From Hydra vulgaris (Eukaryota; Cnidaria; Hydrozoa; Anthoathecata; Hydridae), in assembly GCF_038396675.1 (NCBI RefSeq), contig NC_088934.1:38430001-38494000 (forward strand): a stretch of DNA of 64,000 nucleotides, in the 5' to 3' direction. The notes below the pieces were generated by a model, which ran no database searches, was not told the DNA's origin, and saw only the letters and a list, made by a program, of their open reading frames with translations. Position 1 is the stretch's first letter; each line of letters opens with the position of its first letter. The translations under genes were made by a program, and so were the position numbers. Positions 10,257 through 23,410 of this stretch are shown one piece after another.

Positions 10257-10975
10257 TTATTTTTTTATGCATAATGCACATCTTCTTATACAATCAAAAA
10301 AATTACGACAATATTCAAATGTTAAACCGTTGAATGATGGTTTTAAATTTTCTCTTAGATCATAAGCTGAATTTTCTGGTTCTTTAGTAAGTTTTTGGTC
10401 CAGCACAGCCCAAACATTTTCAATTGGATTTAGATCAGGTGATCTAGCTGGCCACTGAAGTATTTTGATATTGTTTTGTTCAAACCATCCTGTTACAGAT
10501 TTTGCATTATGACATGGAGCGTTATCTTGTTGAAACATCCACTCAGGCTCGTTAACAAAAAAAATGTCTTTGGAAGGCATTAAATATTTTTCAAGGGTGT
10601 CAATATATCTATGTTGATCCATTCGACCATTGTATAACATGTGTATACCTGGGCCATTATATGTGAGCCACCTCCACCTTGTAACCTCGCTAAAAACAAT
10701 TCTTTTTAATTCATAGTCACTTATTTTTAAAAGTGTTTTACAAAATTTAATTAGTTTTAAACGGTCTGACGGTTTTAATAATGGTTTTTTGGCAGCAACA
10801 TAGCAACAAAGTTTGCGGTCTATTAGTCTTCTATTAACTGTTTGTCTTGATATTTGGTTTTTAACTCTTGATATTTTCACTTTATAACTCGAGATATTTC
10901 AATTTTAGAATGACCTCCCATATTGAGGCCAATAATGCGCTGTTTGATTTCTTGACTAATTGCTTTTTTTCCCAT
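10257..10975 (-). pseudogene. Tc1/mariner (DD34E) transposase, internally deleted
   Basis: From the ATG complement at 10973-10975 the frame gives MGKKAISQEIKQRIIGLNMG, a Tc1 helix-turn-helix start, then meets a stop and resumes at about 10880. The catalytic end is well kept: FQQDNAPCH, then SPDLNPIENVW with 34 residues between Asp and Glu, typical of Tc1 DD34E. The first catalytic Asp region reads FSEVTRWRW instead of the usual FSDES, and the segment between it and GPGIHMLYNGRMD is shorter than in the family, so about 40-60 residues are deleted. Such a protein would insert DNA at TA by cut and paste if intact; this copy is inactive. Confidence 0.88.
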
Positions 10976-11420
10976 GGCAAATTTTTATACAAAAACTAAA
11001 CAAAAAGGATGAATGAATTTAAAACAAACATTCAAAATCTCTATATCATAACGAAATTTTTATATACAAAATGTTACTTTAAATATATTTTTTAATATTT
11101 TATTAAAAAGGAGAGTTTAATTTACTATTGCGCAACTTTTTTTAGCAATAAAAGATAAAAGCTCTCCTTAAAAGCTTTAAAGAGAGTCAGCATGCTAAAC
11201 GTATGAGTAGCTTTCTTTAAGAATACCAGCTGTATGTATTAAAATTAGTTTAAAATAATTTTGTATTAAAATACGTTAAGAAAACCAGCTAATGTATGTA
11301 TTAAAAACAAAGGATGTGCTTAAGCAAATTTTTTTAATTTTCAATCTTAATTTAATAGGCTAGGTCTAATTAATTGCTCACGCCAAGCCTCTTTTATATC
11401 ATATGAAAGCACTCAATATA
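10976..11420. other. Transposon 5' flank
   Basis: No gene. Contains a short inverted pair around 11110-11170 (GGAGAG and CTCTCC). Probably residual mariner 5' region and short filler before the next element. Confidence 0.4.
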
Positions 11421-11674
11421 CAGTATCGGACAAAACGAGTGCAACCAAATAATGCTGATTTAGTTTCTTTATATAAAAGTGCTGCATTGTTTCAATTTAG
11501 AGAAATAACTATGTAACTGTTTAGAGACAAAGTTCTTCAAGTTTTATTCATCACAAAGTTCATTATTTGTACACAAAAATTAATAAATTAATCAAAAGTA
11601 TTAAAAAAAGTTGATTTCCTTCTGGACAAAACAAGTGCAACTCGACAAAATGTTGACCAAGCAGTATTTCGCTA

Positions 11675-12680
11675 TCAATATTTCGTAGCGAATCCTTTGT
11701 TGTCGATCACAGTCTTGCATCTTCGAGGCATAGATTCGATCAGGTGATCAATGAAACTTTGTGGAATCGCTGCCCAGGCCTTTTGGATTTGTTCAAACAG
11801 TTGATCCTTATTACGAACACCTTCACGATTAATTCTGCGGTTGACGATCTCCCACAGGTTCTCAATAGAGCTAAGATCCGGAGATTCAGGCGGCCAATCC
11901 ATCACCGATAGGTGGTTGTCTTGAAACCACTGCTTGACTATTTTTGCAGTGTGTTTCGGATCGTTGTCTTGCTGAAAAACCCATTTTATTGGCATATTCC
12001 GTTCAGTATGAGGTAACATAACATTATTCGGGATATTTTTATACATGAAATGGTCCATTATTCCATCGTTTCAATGTATTGGACCTAGATCGTTAGCAGA
12101 AAAACACCTCCAGACCATTACATTGCCTCCACCATGCTTCACGGTCTTATGGCAGTAACGTAAATCGAGGCGTTTTCCGGCCGGTCGACGTACACGGCAA
12201 ATGCCATCGCTCCCAATAATGTTGAACTTCGATTCATCACTGAACAGGACAGTTCGCCATTTCTGCACATTCCAGTCAATATGAGATGTAGCAAACAGGA
12301 GTCTTTTCTTCTGGTTTTTTAGTGAAATCAGCGGTTTCTTTGCAGGGCGTCGAGAAAACAATCCGGCTTCAACAGCACGTCGTCTGATTGTTCGGTCCGA
12401 TACAGGCAGCTCTAATTGCTTTTGTATCTCGAATGATGATATCCAGGGATCCTTCTTGACGGATCTGACGATCATAGAATCCTCTCTAGTGTTGGAACGC
12501 GGTCTTCCACCTTTGTTATCTGCTGCCAACTTCCCCGTAGAACGATATTTTGGAACATAGTCAAGATACAGTCCATTGTTTCACGCGATTTTTATCACAA
12601 ATACTTTTTTGTGACATTCCACTTACCTAATCCCCAATAATTTTCTTTCTTAGTTCCAATCCAAGACTGTCGGGAGCCAT
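11675..12680 (-). pseudogene. Tc1-type DD34E transposase with few lesions
   Basis: A start region MAPDSLGLELRKKIIGD lies at 12680-12630 and is followed by a stop and frameshift. From about 12535 the frame is open: a paired helix-turn-helix with the linker GGRPR (near 12510), then SDRTIRRR, the first catalytic Asp in VLFSDESKFN, GGGNVMVW, and after a TGA at 12059-12061 (His-stop-Asn) the second Asp in FQQDNDPKHTAK and Glu in SSIENLWE, 34 residues apart. Both sides of that stop are in one frame, so a single base change separates the two halves. All three catalytic residues are kept. The C-terminus ends NKGFATKY. It encodes a cut-and-paste transposase of the element whose ends are at 11421 and 13496; the broken N-terminus makes it inactive. 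Confidence 0.92.
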
Positions 12681-13003
12681 TTTTGCACTTAAAGTCATAA
12701 AAATAATAAAAATAAATAATCACGCTTCTCAAGGCTTACCGTGTTACATTTAACTTGTGATGATACAATAATGCTCTGTGGAACACAATGTCTTGGTTGG
12801 ATGTGGACTGTATTGATGTAATGAAACACTTGTTGTATTTCACTTCTTGTATTGATGTTCTTCGATAAAACACTATGATAAAACTCACTTCGATAAACTG
12901 TCTTGATAATACTAACTGATTGACTTCCATATACTGACTGAATTACATGTCAATTTACATGTCTCTTATATAGTAAAATGAACCTGTGTGAACCTGTTCT
13001 GGA

Positions 13004-13207
13004 AGATTCTAGATGCTTCTTTTCGATGCTGCTGGAAGCTTCTGGATGCGTCTGGATGCTTCTGAATATTTCTGGATATTTCTTGATGCTACTGGATGCT
13101 TCCAGATGCTTCTTCTGGAAACTTCTGAAAGCTTCTGCATGCTTCTGGAAACTTCTGGAAACTTCTGGAAACTTCTGGAAACTTTTGGAAACTTCTGGAA
13201 ACTTCTT
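13004..13207. repeat. 12-bp minisatellite (CTTCTGGAAACT) inside the Tc1 element
   Basis: Seven near-identical 12-bp units at about 13115-13205 (ACTTCTGGAA) are preceded by diverged GATGCTTCTG units from 13004. All reading frames are open on both strands because the unit is a multiple of three; the Ser/Phe/Leu-rich open frames are not genes. Confidence 0.9.
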
Positions 13208-13569
13208 TTAATTATTAAAAAACTTCCGTGACGTTGACACGGACCAGACATAAGAAAATGAAACAAACCAAAAAAGTTGCACTTGTTTTGTCCGCTGCAA
13301 AATGGCACTTGTCAACGAAATTCTTCCTGTGTGCTGTCACCTGTCAGCTGATTGCTCATGTCATGGCATGCTATGACACCAGACTCCTGAACTGTTTGCT
13401 GTGGTAGTATAGTTCGTTTCGTTTTTAAGACATGTAAAATTAGGAACACATTTTGGCATTGTTCGATGTTGGTTGCAAATGTTTTGTCCAATACTGTATA
13501 TGAGTTAAAAGTTTTTAATATTCTTTGTTTTATGTATAAATGCAGGATATATCTATCTCTTTGTAAATT

Positions 13570-13824
13570 CCAGTTACTTTTTGTAACTTGTATTTACAAA
13601 GAGATAGAAATAAATATATTTTAAGGAACGATAATTTAATACGACAACCATTTTCTCAAACCAATTTTGGAAATTTTTTTATTTCATTTCGCGGACCATT
13701 TTTATGGAATAGTTTAGTTCTAAATACTTCTAAAGATTTTTCTCAAGAATGTAATTTTGATTCTTTTAAACAAAATCTTAAAAAACTCATTTTTTCAACT
13801 GATAATATATTAATCTACTTTTAA
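13570..13824 (+). pseudogene. LINE reverse transcriptase C-terminal fragment
   Basis: The frame includes QTNFGNFFISFRGPFLWNSL and FDSFKQNLKKLI before TAA. This is the tail of many LINE ORF2 proteins (FRGPxLWNSLP and SFKxxLKxxL). It begins just right of the Tc1 element; the polymerase core is absent. Confidence 0.75.
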
Positions 13825-13882
13825 ATTTTAAAATTTTTTGAAAATCCCTTATCTATATTAGTATATGTATATATTTGAGGAA

Positions 13883-14142
13883 TGGACTTGCAAAACCTGA
13901 TAATTCACTTTTTCAAAAAATCTGACTTGCGCACACCACTGGATAGCTCTTGTAATTTTGCATCAGGAAAATAATTGTTAATAATTCAAAAATAATTGAA
14001 AATAATTCAAAACATTGTTTTATTTATATGCATACAATAGTGTTTCAATTACAACTGCATAACAAACAGATTTTCTGTAAACAGTTTTTGCCAATTATCT
14101 CGAAATGAAAAAAAAAGTGAATTATCAGGTTTTGCAAGTCCA
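13883..14142. mobile_element. MITE with 31-bp inverted repeats
   Basis: Left end TGGACTTGCAAAACCTGATA and the right-end complement are identical for about 31 bp through AATTCACTTTTT. The 200-bp interior has no coding capacity. The end motif TTGCAAAACCT resembles that of 8117-8354. Confidence 0.88.
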
Positions 14143-14933
14143 CTCGTCATTTAATGTATATTCTTTTTTTTTTTTTTTTTTTGTTTGTTTTTTTATCCAC
14201 AAGCAATTAGCGGTTTCTCTGTGACAAGACCTGATGGTCTTCTTTGAGTAATCCGCGTTCTTTATATTTATTTTTAATATTTATTTCTTAACGATATCTT
14301 GGCTTGTTAACTTTTATTATTGTAACAAAGTTTTATTTATTTAAATTGTAATAAATATTGTAATAAGGAACAAAAAAAAAAATTGATAATTAAAAAAAAA
14401 AATTCAAAGCTTTTTCGACTTAAAAAAAATACTTTAAATGAAAAAAAGTAAATCTAAAAAAAGTAAATCGATTTCTTCACTTTTTCCTATTTTAGGGTGA
14501 CTTGGTTGTAATTGCTAAATCTATCAGCTTGACAGGCAGAAAAATATGGATATCGAAAAGTACCAAACGTTAGTTCATGCAAGCATCAAATTGAAATGAT
14601 GGTAGAAGTTTAACCGTTCGCTAACCTTAAACTTCTATATGTATTGTATTGCAAGGCAATTTTATTGAAATAAAAATATTTGGTAATATAAAACGTATTG
14701 CTAAAATGACTGTAAATTTATAGTTTAAAATATCCCACATTCCATTTTATATCACCCATGCGACTTTATTAGTAGGCAAACATCACCCCGCCTCACCTTT
14801 TTCTTTCTGACTTGTTTTACTTAAAAATCTTTAAGTTAAAATTTGAGTTAAAATCTCGCGTTTATTAAAATATTGGTTATTTATAAAAATAGCAATAAAA
14901 GTTAAAAACAAACAAAATGAACAAAAGCATTGA
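14143..14933. other. AT-rich sequence with poly-T and poly-A runs
   Basis: A T-run at about 14163-14182 and A-rich tracts at 14370-14460. No gene or repeat family recognised. Confidence 0.45.
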
Positions 14934-15090
14934 CTAAACGCCAGCTCGAAAAAGGGCTACCATGCATGGACCACGCCTTAAACGGTGAGCAAGACTTGGA
15001 TTGGACCATGCTTGTCGGCCGATGGTGGGCCAGTAATGATGCCGATGGTGGGCCATGCATAAGCCAAGCATGGCGAATTTACTGGGTCGT
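14934..15090. repeat. GC-rich patch with short direct repeat
   Basis: The sequence CCGATGGTGGGCCA occurs twice (about 15020 and 15043) and CATGCATGG/CCATGCAT motifs recur. Composition contrasts sharply with the flanks and suggests an inserted repeat, family unknown. Confidence 0.5.
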
Positions 15091-15654
15091 AAAATAAGTA
15101 TAACATTGTAACCAAAATAGCTAAAAGTAAAGTAGCTGTAAAACAAACTATAAAAGTTAGTAATATGATTAAATAAGAAAATAATAGATTTGTCTCTTCT
15201 ACATTAATTAAGTAATACATATTTTTACATATTATAAAGAATACAAAAAAAAAAGAAAAAGAAGTATAAAAAATAAAAGAACAACAAAAAAATCATTAAT
15301 ATATATACACTTGATGAGATTTTTGTTCTTGTTTTCTTTTATTTTATATATCAATTTCTAAAGTGTGTACACGAAATAAATGTGAAAGTAGAAAAACAAC
15401 TAAAAAAATGTACTCCTCAATTTTTATTTAGAACCAAGTAATAATTTTAATACAATAATATAAGAAGATCAAATATTAAAAAAAAAATTAATTTTTCTTG
15501 TGGGAATCTAATAAAATTTCGAGCTTTTGCTTTAGTGGTACCCATAAGCTTGCGCACAGAATAAGAATCAAAACTATTTTTTTACGCTTTTTTAAATGAT
15601 ATTTTAATATCTTTAATGTTTCTGCAAAGTTTTCTTGTTTTTTTTCTTTTTCTT
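15091..15654. other. AT-rich flank
   Basis: No gene seen; A-rich and T-rich tracts only. It may include the 3' end of the DD37E element that follows. Confidence 0.4.
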
Positions 15655-16384
15655 TTAATAATAGTACTTTTCAATAACTCTCAATTCTAGGCAGTTTGGA
15701 GGGTTTTCTGCTTTAGGCTCAAATTTCACATTGTTCTTTTTATACCATTCCATAGCTAGTTTACAATAATGAATTGAAGCTAAATCAGGTTAGAACACAG
15801 GTCTGTTATTGTGTGATTTAAAGAGGTAAAAGGCGTTATTGTAAACATTCTTTAAATATATTTTACCAGAAAGTGTAGACTGAGAAATATAAGGTGCTGA
15901 TTTTTTGCCACAACTGCAAATAGCTTGCCAAATCAAAGCTTTTTTTAGCGAACTTGTCATGTTTTGTGTATTTAAATTTCTTATCTGCTTTTCCTCTATA
16001 TTTGGCAATAAAATAAACAGCACCAGGAATTTGTTGATGATTGTACTTGATATAAGTTTCATCGTCTTCAATAATACAGAAATTTTTAGAAACAAAATTG
16101 TCATACAACTTTTTGCCGCGGGTTCTTGCACTTTTTTGTTGAGTTTCAGAACGGTTGGGCACTTTTTGTGCTTTGAAAGAATGAAAACCATGTTTGTTTC
16201 TAACTTTTGCAACAAAACTATGAGAAAATCCATTTATTTTTGTGCGTTCCCTAAGTGAAAGGCTTGGGTAATTCTTAAAACTGTTAACCAGTTTTCTAAC
16301 TAGTTTTATATCTATAAAACCATCCTATCTTCCACCACCAGATTTGCGTTTGATTGATTTTGTAATTTTGTTCACAGTGATACA
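15655..16384 (-). pseudogene. IS630/Tc1/mariner transposase, DD37E type
   Basis: On the minus strand, from about 16384: an N-terminal DNA-binding part (KSIKRKSGGGR, then LVRKLVNSFKNYPSLSLRER), a linker KAQKVPNRSE, the first catalytic site CIIEDDETYIKYNHQQIPG, then after a frameshift near 15905 the second site PDLASIHYC and the third NPPNCLELRVIEKYY. Exactly 37 residues lie between the second Asp and the Glu, the DD37E spacing of the ITm superfamily rather than the DD34E of Tc1. Stops follow GGGR and precede PDLAS. This lineage is distinct from the other Tc1-like copies in the window. Inactive. Confidence 0.82.
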
Positions 16385-16439
16385 GTCTAGTACTGCCTTA
16401 AAAAAGTCGCACTAAAGAAAAAATTGACGCTCATTTGAA

Positions 16440-16790
16440 ACAGCAGTTGGAGGATGAAAAGCGTTATCGGCTGAACAACAATGCTACTCTACGCTCGAAA
16501 GAGAATGTTTAGCTATAGTATACGCCTGCGAGCACAACAAAACATACTTATTTGGACACCCTTTTAAAATGTACAGCAACCACAAAGATATTGTAAAAAT
16601 TTTAAACAACCCAAACGCTACAGTCCTAATTTGCATTGAGCTTATGACTTTAGGATTACAGGGGTATTCTTTTGATCTACACTACGTCCAAGGAAAAAAT
16701 AATATATCTGATTATTCTAGTCGACATCCTGTAGACTCTTGTGCGAACAAAGGGCTAGAAAAACTATTTTTTCTTAATTCTAAAATCTGA
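16440..16790 (+). pseudogene. Ty3/gypsy-type RNase H fragment
   Basis: The frame starting at 16470 reads AEQQCYSTLERECLAIVYAC, then KTYLFGHPFKMYSNHKDI, then LGLQGYSFDLHYVQGKNNIS and SRHP. These are the hallmarks of the RNase H domain of Ty3-type LTR retrotransposons (TEREALAIVxAC, YTDHKPL, VxYxPGKxNxxADxLSR); the usual YTDH is YSNH, so a catalytic Asp is lost. About 105 codons remain before TGA. No LTR, integrase or polymerase was found near it. Confidence 0.82.
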
Positions 16791-17022
16791 AACACAAACA
16801 TTATTAGACAAGACTGTTGCACAAAAAAATAGGTTGAGTGTAGCACTTCCAGAAGCATAGTTTGAATTTGAACCTTGAACATCTTGATTGTAATTCTAGT
16901 GCCACTAATCTACTACCACAATTAATACTTATTATACACGAGGCAACTAAACCTGTTTTAATTTGTGTTTGTTAAAAATTTTTAAATAATAAGCGATTAA
17001 ATGCTATTGTGTGTCTGAAAGA

Positions 17023-17434
17023 TTACTCAATCAAGAGCAAGGGATGTATAAGGGCGGAGGAGTTCCAATTCACTGTAAAAATATCATTACGGCAACAAGT
17101 GCAAATTACTCAAAAAAGTATCAATACAGACATTGTCTCTGAATTTTGTTTTAGAATTTCAAAATCTCTATCTGAATACTTGCTACTATCAACTTTTTTA
17201 CTTAATAATAAATGTTGCCTAATTTTAATTTATGATTTGAATTTGAGTTTATAACTAATTATGACTTAGGTCAGGTCAGGATTTGGATCATCATAATTAC
17301 TCAACTACTGGTAACATGTAGTTCAGTACCTCTTGTCCTGTTGATTTGTAGGATTTGCTTTTCTAAGCAAAGGCTAGGTTAACTTAGCTTTTAGCTAAAT
17401 TAGTTAGACTTAAAATATCCCTTGCTCTTGGTTG
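17023..17434. mobile_element. Short inverted-repeat element
   Basis: TTACTCAATCAAGAGCAAGG at about 17023 and the complement of TCCCTTGCTCTTGGTTGAGT ending at 17434 form about 25-bp imperfect inverted ends. A duplication was not identified. An 81-codon frame inside (17009-17254) has no recognisable domain. Confidence 0.6.
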
Positions 17435-17692
17435 AGTAAAGGTTAGATGTTAACTTGGACAGATGTTACCTGCATCCAGCTACTGTCTTCAGGGGCGCCC
17501 AAAGCATTTTTTGGTCTTTAAGATAGCTAACTTCCAGACATGGAGCAAACTCCAAACATTTATATGTTTATACTTATGTCAAATAAGGATGCTTTGTAAA
17601 AAATTACGATGATTAGAGCTTGGGAACAAAAAAGCCCCAAAATTTTGGCCCCCCTGCCCCAAACGTGAGAGCAACAAGTTGATGAAAAATTT
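17435..17692. other. Transposon junction sequence
   Basis: Contains GC-rich scraps (GGGGCGCCC, GGCCCCCCTGCCCC) resembling terminal pieces of non-autonomous elements, directly before the truncated pogo-like transposase. Confidence 0.35.
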
Positions 17693-18791
17693 TTTGTACT
17701 ATTTTCAACTAGACTTATGGTTTGAGAAAACATTCCTTCCAAATATTGGCTCAGCAAGACCACAGATTTTAATCCTAGATGGACATGACTCACACAATCT
17801 TGTTGAAATTATTGAGCTGGCCATCGTAAACCAAATCGAAATTGTTGAGCTCCCAGCTCACACCAGCAACTGGTTGCAGCCTTGTGATAGAACAGTTTTT
17901 AAATCACAGAAAACTACCTATTCTGAGGAATGCCAAACAATGATGAATGACTACCCAGGTGTAGTAGTTTCGCATTCTAACTTTTGCGGTTTATTTTCAA
18001 AAGCGTGGAAATATGCAATGACTGACACAAATATACGCTCAGGATTTAGAGCATGTGGAATTTATCCCTTTAATCCAGATGCTATTCCTAAAGAGGCATA
18101 CATCCCAAACATTTTATATAGTAAAATTTCAGATGCTGTCCCAAGTCAAAATGTATGCAACATTTCAATAATAAACAATCTTCCATTATTGTCTGATCTA
18201 TCCGAAAGCAGCTTTGCAATTAACTCACTGTCTTCTACCAAACCAGTAGAAGAAAATGAGTTTATTGGTTTTTTAATTCAAGACAATGCTGTGCAATATT
18301 CAAATATTGTTACAGAACATAGCTATGCAAGAATTAAACCGGTACAAGACAATGAGTTTATTGATTTTTCTGTTCAAGACAATACTCTGGGTTTGAATAT
18401 TGATACTGATATACGTCTTGAAGAAGTAGAAGTAATTCAATCAACATTAGATTCAAATGATAATAAAAAAGTTTTTCGCAAAACATTAACGGATCTTCCA
18501 TTTCCATTTGCTAATTCATCTTGTCTATCAGACAAAGATTCAGATGTTCTTACATATTTTTCTCCACAAATTAAACAAACAAAAAAACACTCAAAAAACT
18601 CTAATTTAAAGTTTTTTGTTCTGACCTCAGAGGAGGCTTATAATGCAAAGCTTGAAGATATGGCTTCAAAGGTAGCTAGTGAAAATAGAAAAGTTGAAAA
18701 ACAAAAGATTTTGAAAGAAAAAAAAAAAAAACTCTGCAAAAAAGAAGCTAGATCATATATCAAACTTGAAGAAATTGACCAAGGTGAATGA
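17693..18791 (+). pseudogene. pogo-like (DDE_1) transposase, 5'-truncated
   Basis: An open frame of about 365 residues lacks the N-terminal CENP-B-type DNA-binding part and the first catalytic Asp. It begins inside the DDE_1 domain ([15 protein letters not shown]), carries the second Asp in [10 protein letters not shown] and the third in [17 protein letters not shown], with 35 residues between them (DD35D), and the usual downstream segments [13 protein letters not shown] and [18 protein letters not shown]. The remaining 220 residues are an acidic linker and a Lys/Glu-rich tail ([13 protein letters not shown]). DDE_1 proteins of this sort include pogo and Tigger transposases and domesticated jerky-like proteins. 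The long intact frame is notable, but with the N-terminus gone and mobile DNA around it, a dead transposon is likeliest. Confidence 0.85.
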
Positions 18792-20208
18792 AAAAAAATG
18801 ATATTTTATAAGAAATATTTTTTTAGGTTTTTTTGTTCATGTTAATTCAACTTAATGAGTGTATAAATAATTTATTTAAATAAGTTATCTTGATTTTATG
18901 GTGTGCTTTTTATTTTTTTTTTAATTTTATGATTATAAATCAATTACAATGCCCTATTCAATCAAATACTGCCAACGGCCAATAAATGGTTAAGATGACC
19001 AGTATTTGGTAAAATTGTTTACCTTTAATATCTGGGTTATATATAATTTTATGTTATTTATAATCACAATAATTTTCACTTAAAATGTCAGAGCTTTCAA
19101 TTCTCTAAAATTTTACATATGGTATGTAACAAATATACTTAAGTATTTTTCTGTAACGAGTGTTTCTTGTAAAAATATGGCCAGTAATTGGCGTAAGTAC
19201 CCTATTTAATGTTGTTCATTCTAACATTTCCTAATTTGAAGAAACTGCAGACCTAGAATTTTTTTTGGAATGTTATACGCAAGCGTTACTTTTACGTGAT
19301 TTCAAACAGGTCAAGACGTTTTTTGTAAAATCAAGACCCCGAAATATTTTAATTCATTTTTATTATTATTTATCGGTTGAAACTTTTTTCCTATGAGCAA
19401 ACCCAGGTTTCGCTTTTTTTTTATAAAATCCTGAACCGAATATAATAAGTGCTTCAAATCGAATTCATTTTTAATAGCGTATAAGTCATAACAAATTTTG
19501 CTATAATATATTGAAAAGAATTACTCAATATAATAAACCTAATCTATCGCAAATTATTATAACAAAATGAATATAAATGGTTTAAATAAATTTAAATGAT
19601 TCGGGTCTTGATTTATCTAGGAAGTATAGTAGACAAAAGGGAGAACGAAGTTAAAGCATCATTTCTCAAGGAACAGTAACGTAATTTTCTAGTAAACACC
19701 GCGTATTTATTATAGTGTAATGTTAACCAATCACATTCTACTTTTAACAAAAATTATCCAATGATATTGTTTCAAAACGTCATAAGCAGTTGAAGCATTG
19801 CAAATAAAAGATGAAAGCTTAAAAAGTTTGTAAGCAATATTTAGAGTTAGTTTATTGTTATTTTTTTATGTTTTGAACGACAAATAATGAATTTCTAGGT
19901 TAGAATTGAATTAATAAATGATTTGGTAGTATTTTTGCCGGATTTACAAAAAGGTAATTTCATATCTCTATATTTAGATAGGCACTCTAACATCTGAGCG
20001 CGTAATATCAATAACCGATAAAACGCGGTTAAAGAAAAAAAATCTGAGGTTTTATGCCGACGAAATAGTTTGAGGTGTTGATGTTCTTCCACCGTTCAAC
20101 CAATGACATAAAAAACAATAACTTTTAATTTGTTTATTGCAAAATTAATATTTTTGAAAGTAATTAGTGTTTTTTTGATTAAATAACAAAATCAATTATA
20201 GCATTATA
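18792..20208. other. AT-rich sequence, no gene seen
   Basis: The part up to about 19215 may be the 3' end of the pogo-like element (TTGGCGTAAGTACCC near 19190). A 65-codon minus-strand frame at 19895-20092 has no recognised domain. Confidence 0.4.
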
Positions 20209-20363
20209 TTACCATTCGGGCATTTGTTTTTAAAAGTTGTAAATGTATTTTAAATGTCTTTTAAACGTCTTCTAAACATTCTTACGTAAAGAACGTTTTA
20301 AAGACGTTTAAAAGACGTTTTAAAAGAACGTAACTTTCAAAAACAAATGCTTGAGGGGTACCT
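20209..20363. mobile_element. Small foldback element
   Basis: Left end GGGCATTTGTTTTTAAAAGT pairs with the right-end complement AAGCATTTGTTTTTGAAAGT; the interior is built from inverted AAACGTCTTNTAAAC motifs (GTCTTTTAAACGTC and GACGTTTAAAAGAC), so most of the 155 bp can fold. Confidence 0.75.
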
Positions 20364-21486
<1,123 letters not shown>

Positions 21487-21586
21487 TATATGTATTGCAG
21501 TTTACATTTTATTCTCTTTAATATATTGCAGTTTACATTTTACTTTGCACAATTTTCTATAATAATAAGTTTACAATAGGTGTATA

Positions 21587-22200
<614 letters not shown>

Positions 22201-23292
22201 AGGCGCGGACGCAAATTTTTAGATTACCCCATCAAAAAAAAGCGCCATACGCAATGTCCTAAGTTGAAGAAAGAAACTCATATTTTTATTTTACTTTTCT
22301 TAATGCAACACGAAACTAAGTTAACTAGTCATAAGGTTGTTTTAAGCATTTTTACTAATATGGTAAAATAAGAACATAGCCTGACTTGATTAATTTCGGT
22401 CAGTTTTCAGTATACACACAAAAAATATATAAACTTAAAAAAAAGAAGAAAAGAAGAACACTACTATTGCTTCTAATCATTAAAACACTGCTGTTATGTT
22501 TTGAATTAACAAAACAATTTCAAATCCTTTCAAAACATTTTCAAGTCATACTTTGATGTTAAAATTCAAAAAGCGCTTTAAATTGGTACTCTACTTATCA
22601 TGATTTAACAATATTTTTTTAGAGTTAAATCCTGATACAATAGCGTACATTTGCAACCAATCAAATAACTGCTGCAGATGCTGCAAAGTATAGTTTACAC
22701 TGCATAGTTTATTTTTAAACGAACCAGATTGCTACTTTTATTGGTGAGAAACCAATTAACTTTTCCACTTTTCTTATTCACGGAAAAGTATGATTTACAT
22801 TAGGAAGTTTTTAAAATAAATTTTTGGTCCTCTCCAAAGCATCGTTTTCACTGTAAACTTTTTTCAAAATACATTTTATGATAAAATACAAAGATCTACA
22901 GTCTAATATTAGGCGGGTGGACGCAGTTCGCATTTTATTGACAATCATAATTAACAGATAAGTTAATTACAATTAATAGATAAGTTTTTAGTTTTAACAA
23001 TACTTCGTACTTAAGTTTTTTAATCTTTTTTCTATTAAGTTTTTAATGAAAATACTGTCAAATAAACATGTTGATGTTTGTAACACAATTGTGTTTATTA
23101 AAATTAATAAGATAATAAATTTAAAAAGCATATTAAAAATTACGTTTTGCTTCAGAAAATATTTGATAAATCTGATCATCAAGGAGAAGAAGAATCATCA
23201 AGGTTTGTCACCTATATTATATTGATTTTATTTTCTTTATTAACTTTTATAATCATTTTTTTAAATTAAATTTTTAATAATTTAGTTTTACT
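22201..23292. other. AT-rich sequence, no gene seen
   Basis: The start (GGCGCGGACGCAAATTTTTA) may be a terminal scrap of a mobile element. Otherwise no gene or repeat recognised. Confidence 0.4.
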
Positions 23293-23410
23293 ATTTGGTA
23301 GACAAAAAACGCATCCAACTAATAAAAAAATTTGGTAGACAAAAAACGCATCCAAATAATAAAAAATTTGGTAGACAAAAAACACGTCTAACTAATGAAA
23401 AAAATTTGGT
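23293..23410. repeat. Tandem repeat, unit about 38 bp, three copies
   Basis: The unit begins ATTTGGTAGACAAAAAACGC and ends in ACTAATAAAAAA; the third copy has CACGTC in place of CGCATC. Confidence 0.88.

Larger units (their letters stand above)
11421..13496. mobile_element. Complete Tc1/mariner element with TA duplications
   Basis: Ends CAGTATCGGACAAAACGAGT on the left and, as complement, CAGTATTGGACAAAACATTT on the right, each flanked by TA (11419-11420 and 13497-13498). Secondary copies of the repeat, GGACAAAACAAGTGCAACTC at about 11622 and its complement at about 13276, lie inside each end, an IR/DR arrangement used by some Tc1 families for transposase binding. Length 2,076 bp. It holds one transposase pseudogene on the minus strand and a 12-bp minisatellite in its 5' region. 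Confidence 0.92.

Noticed and set aside
12978..13308. Ser/Leu/Phe-rich repeat proteins on both strands
   Set aside because: 12-bp minisatellite inside the Tc1 element keeps all frames open.
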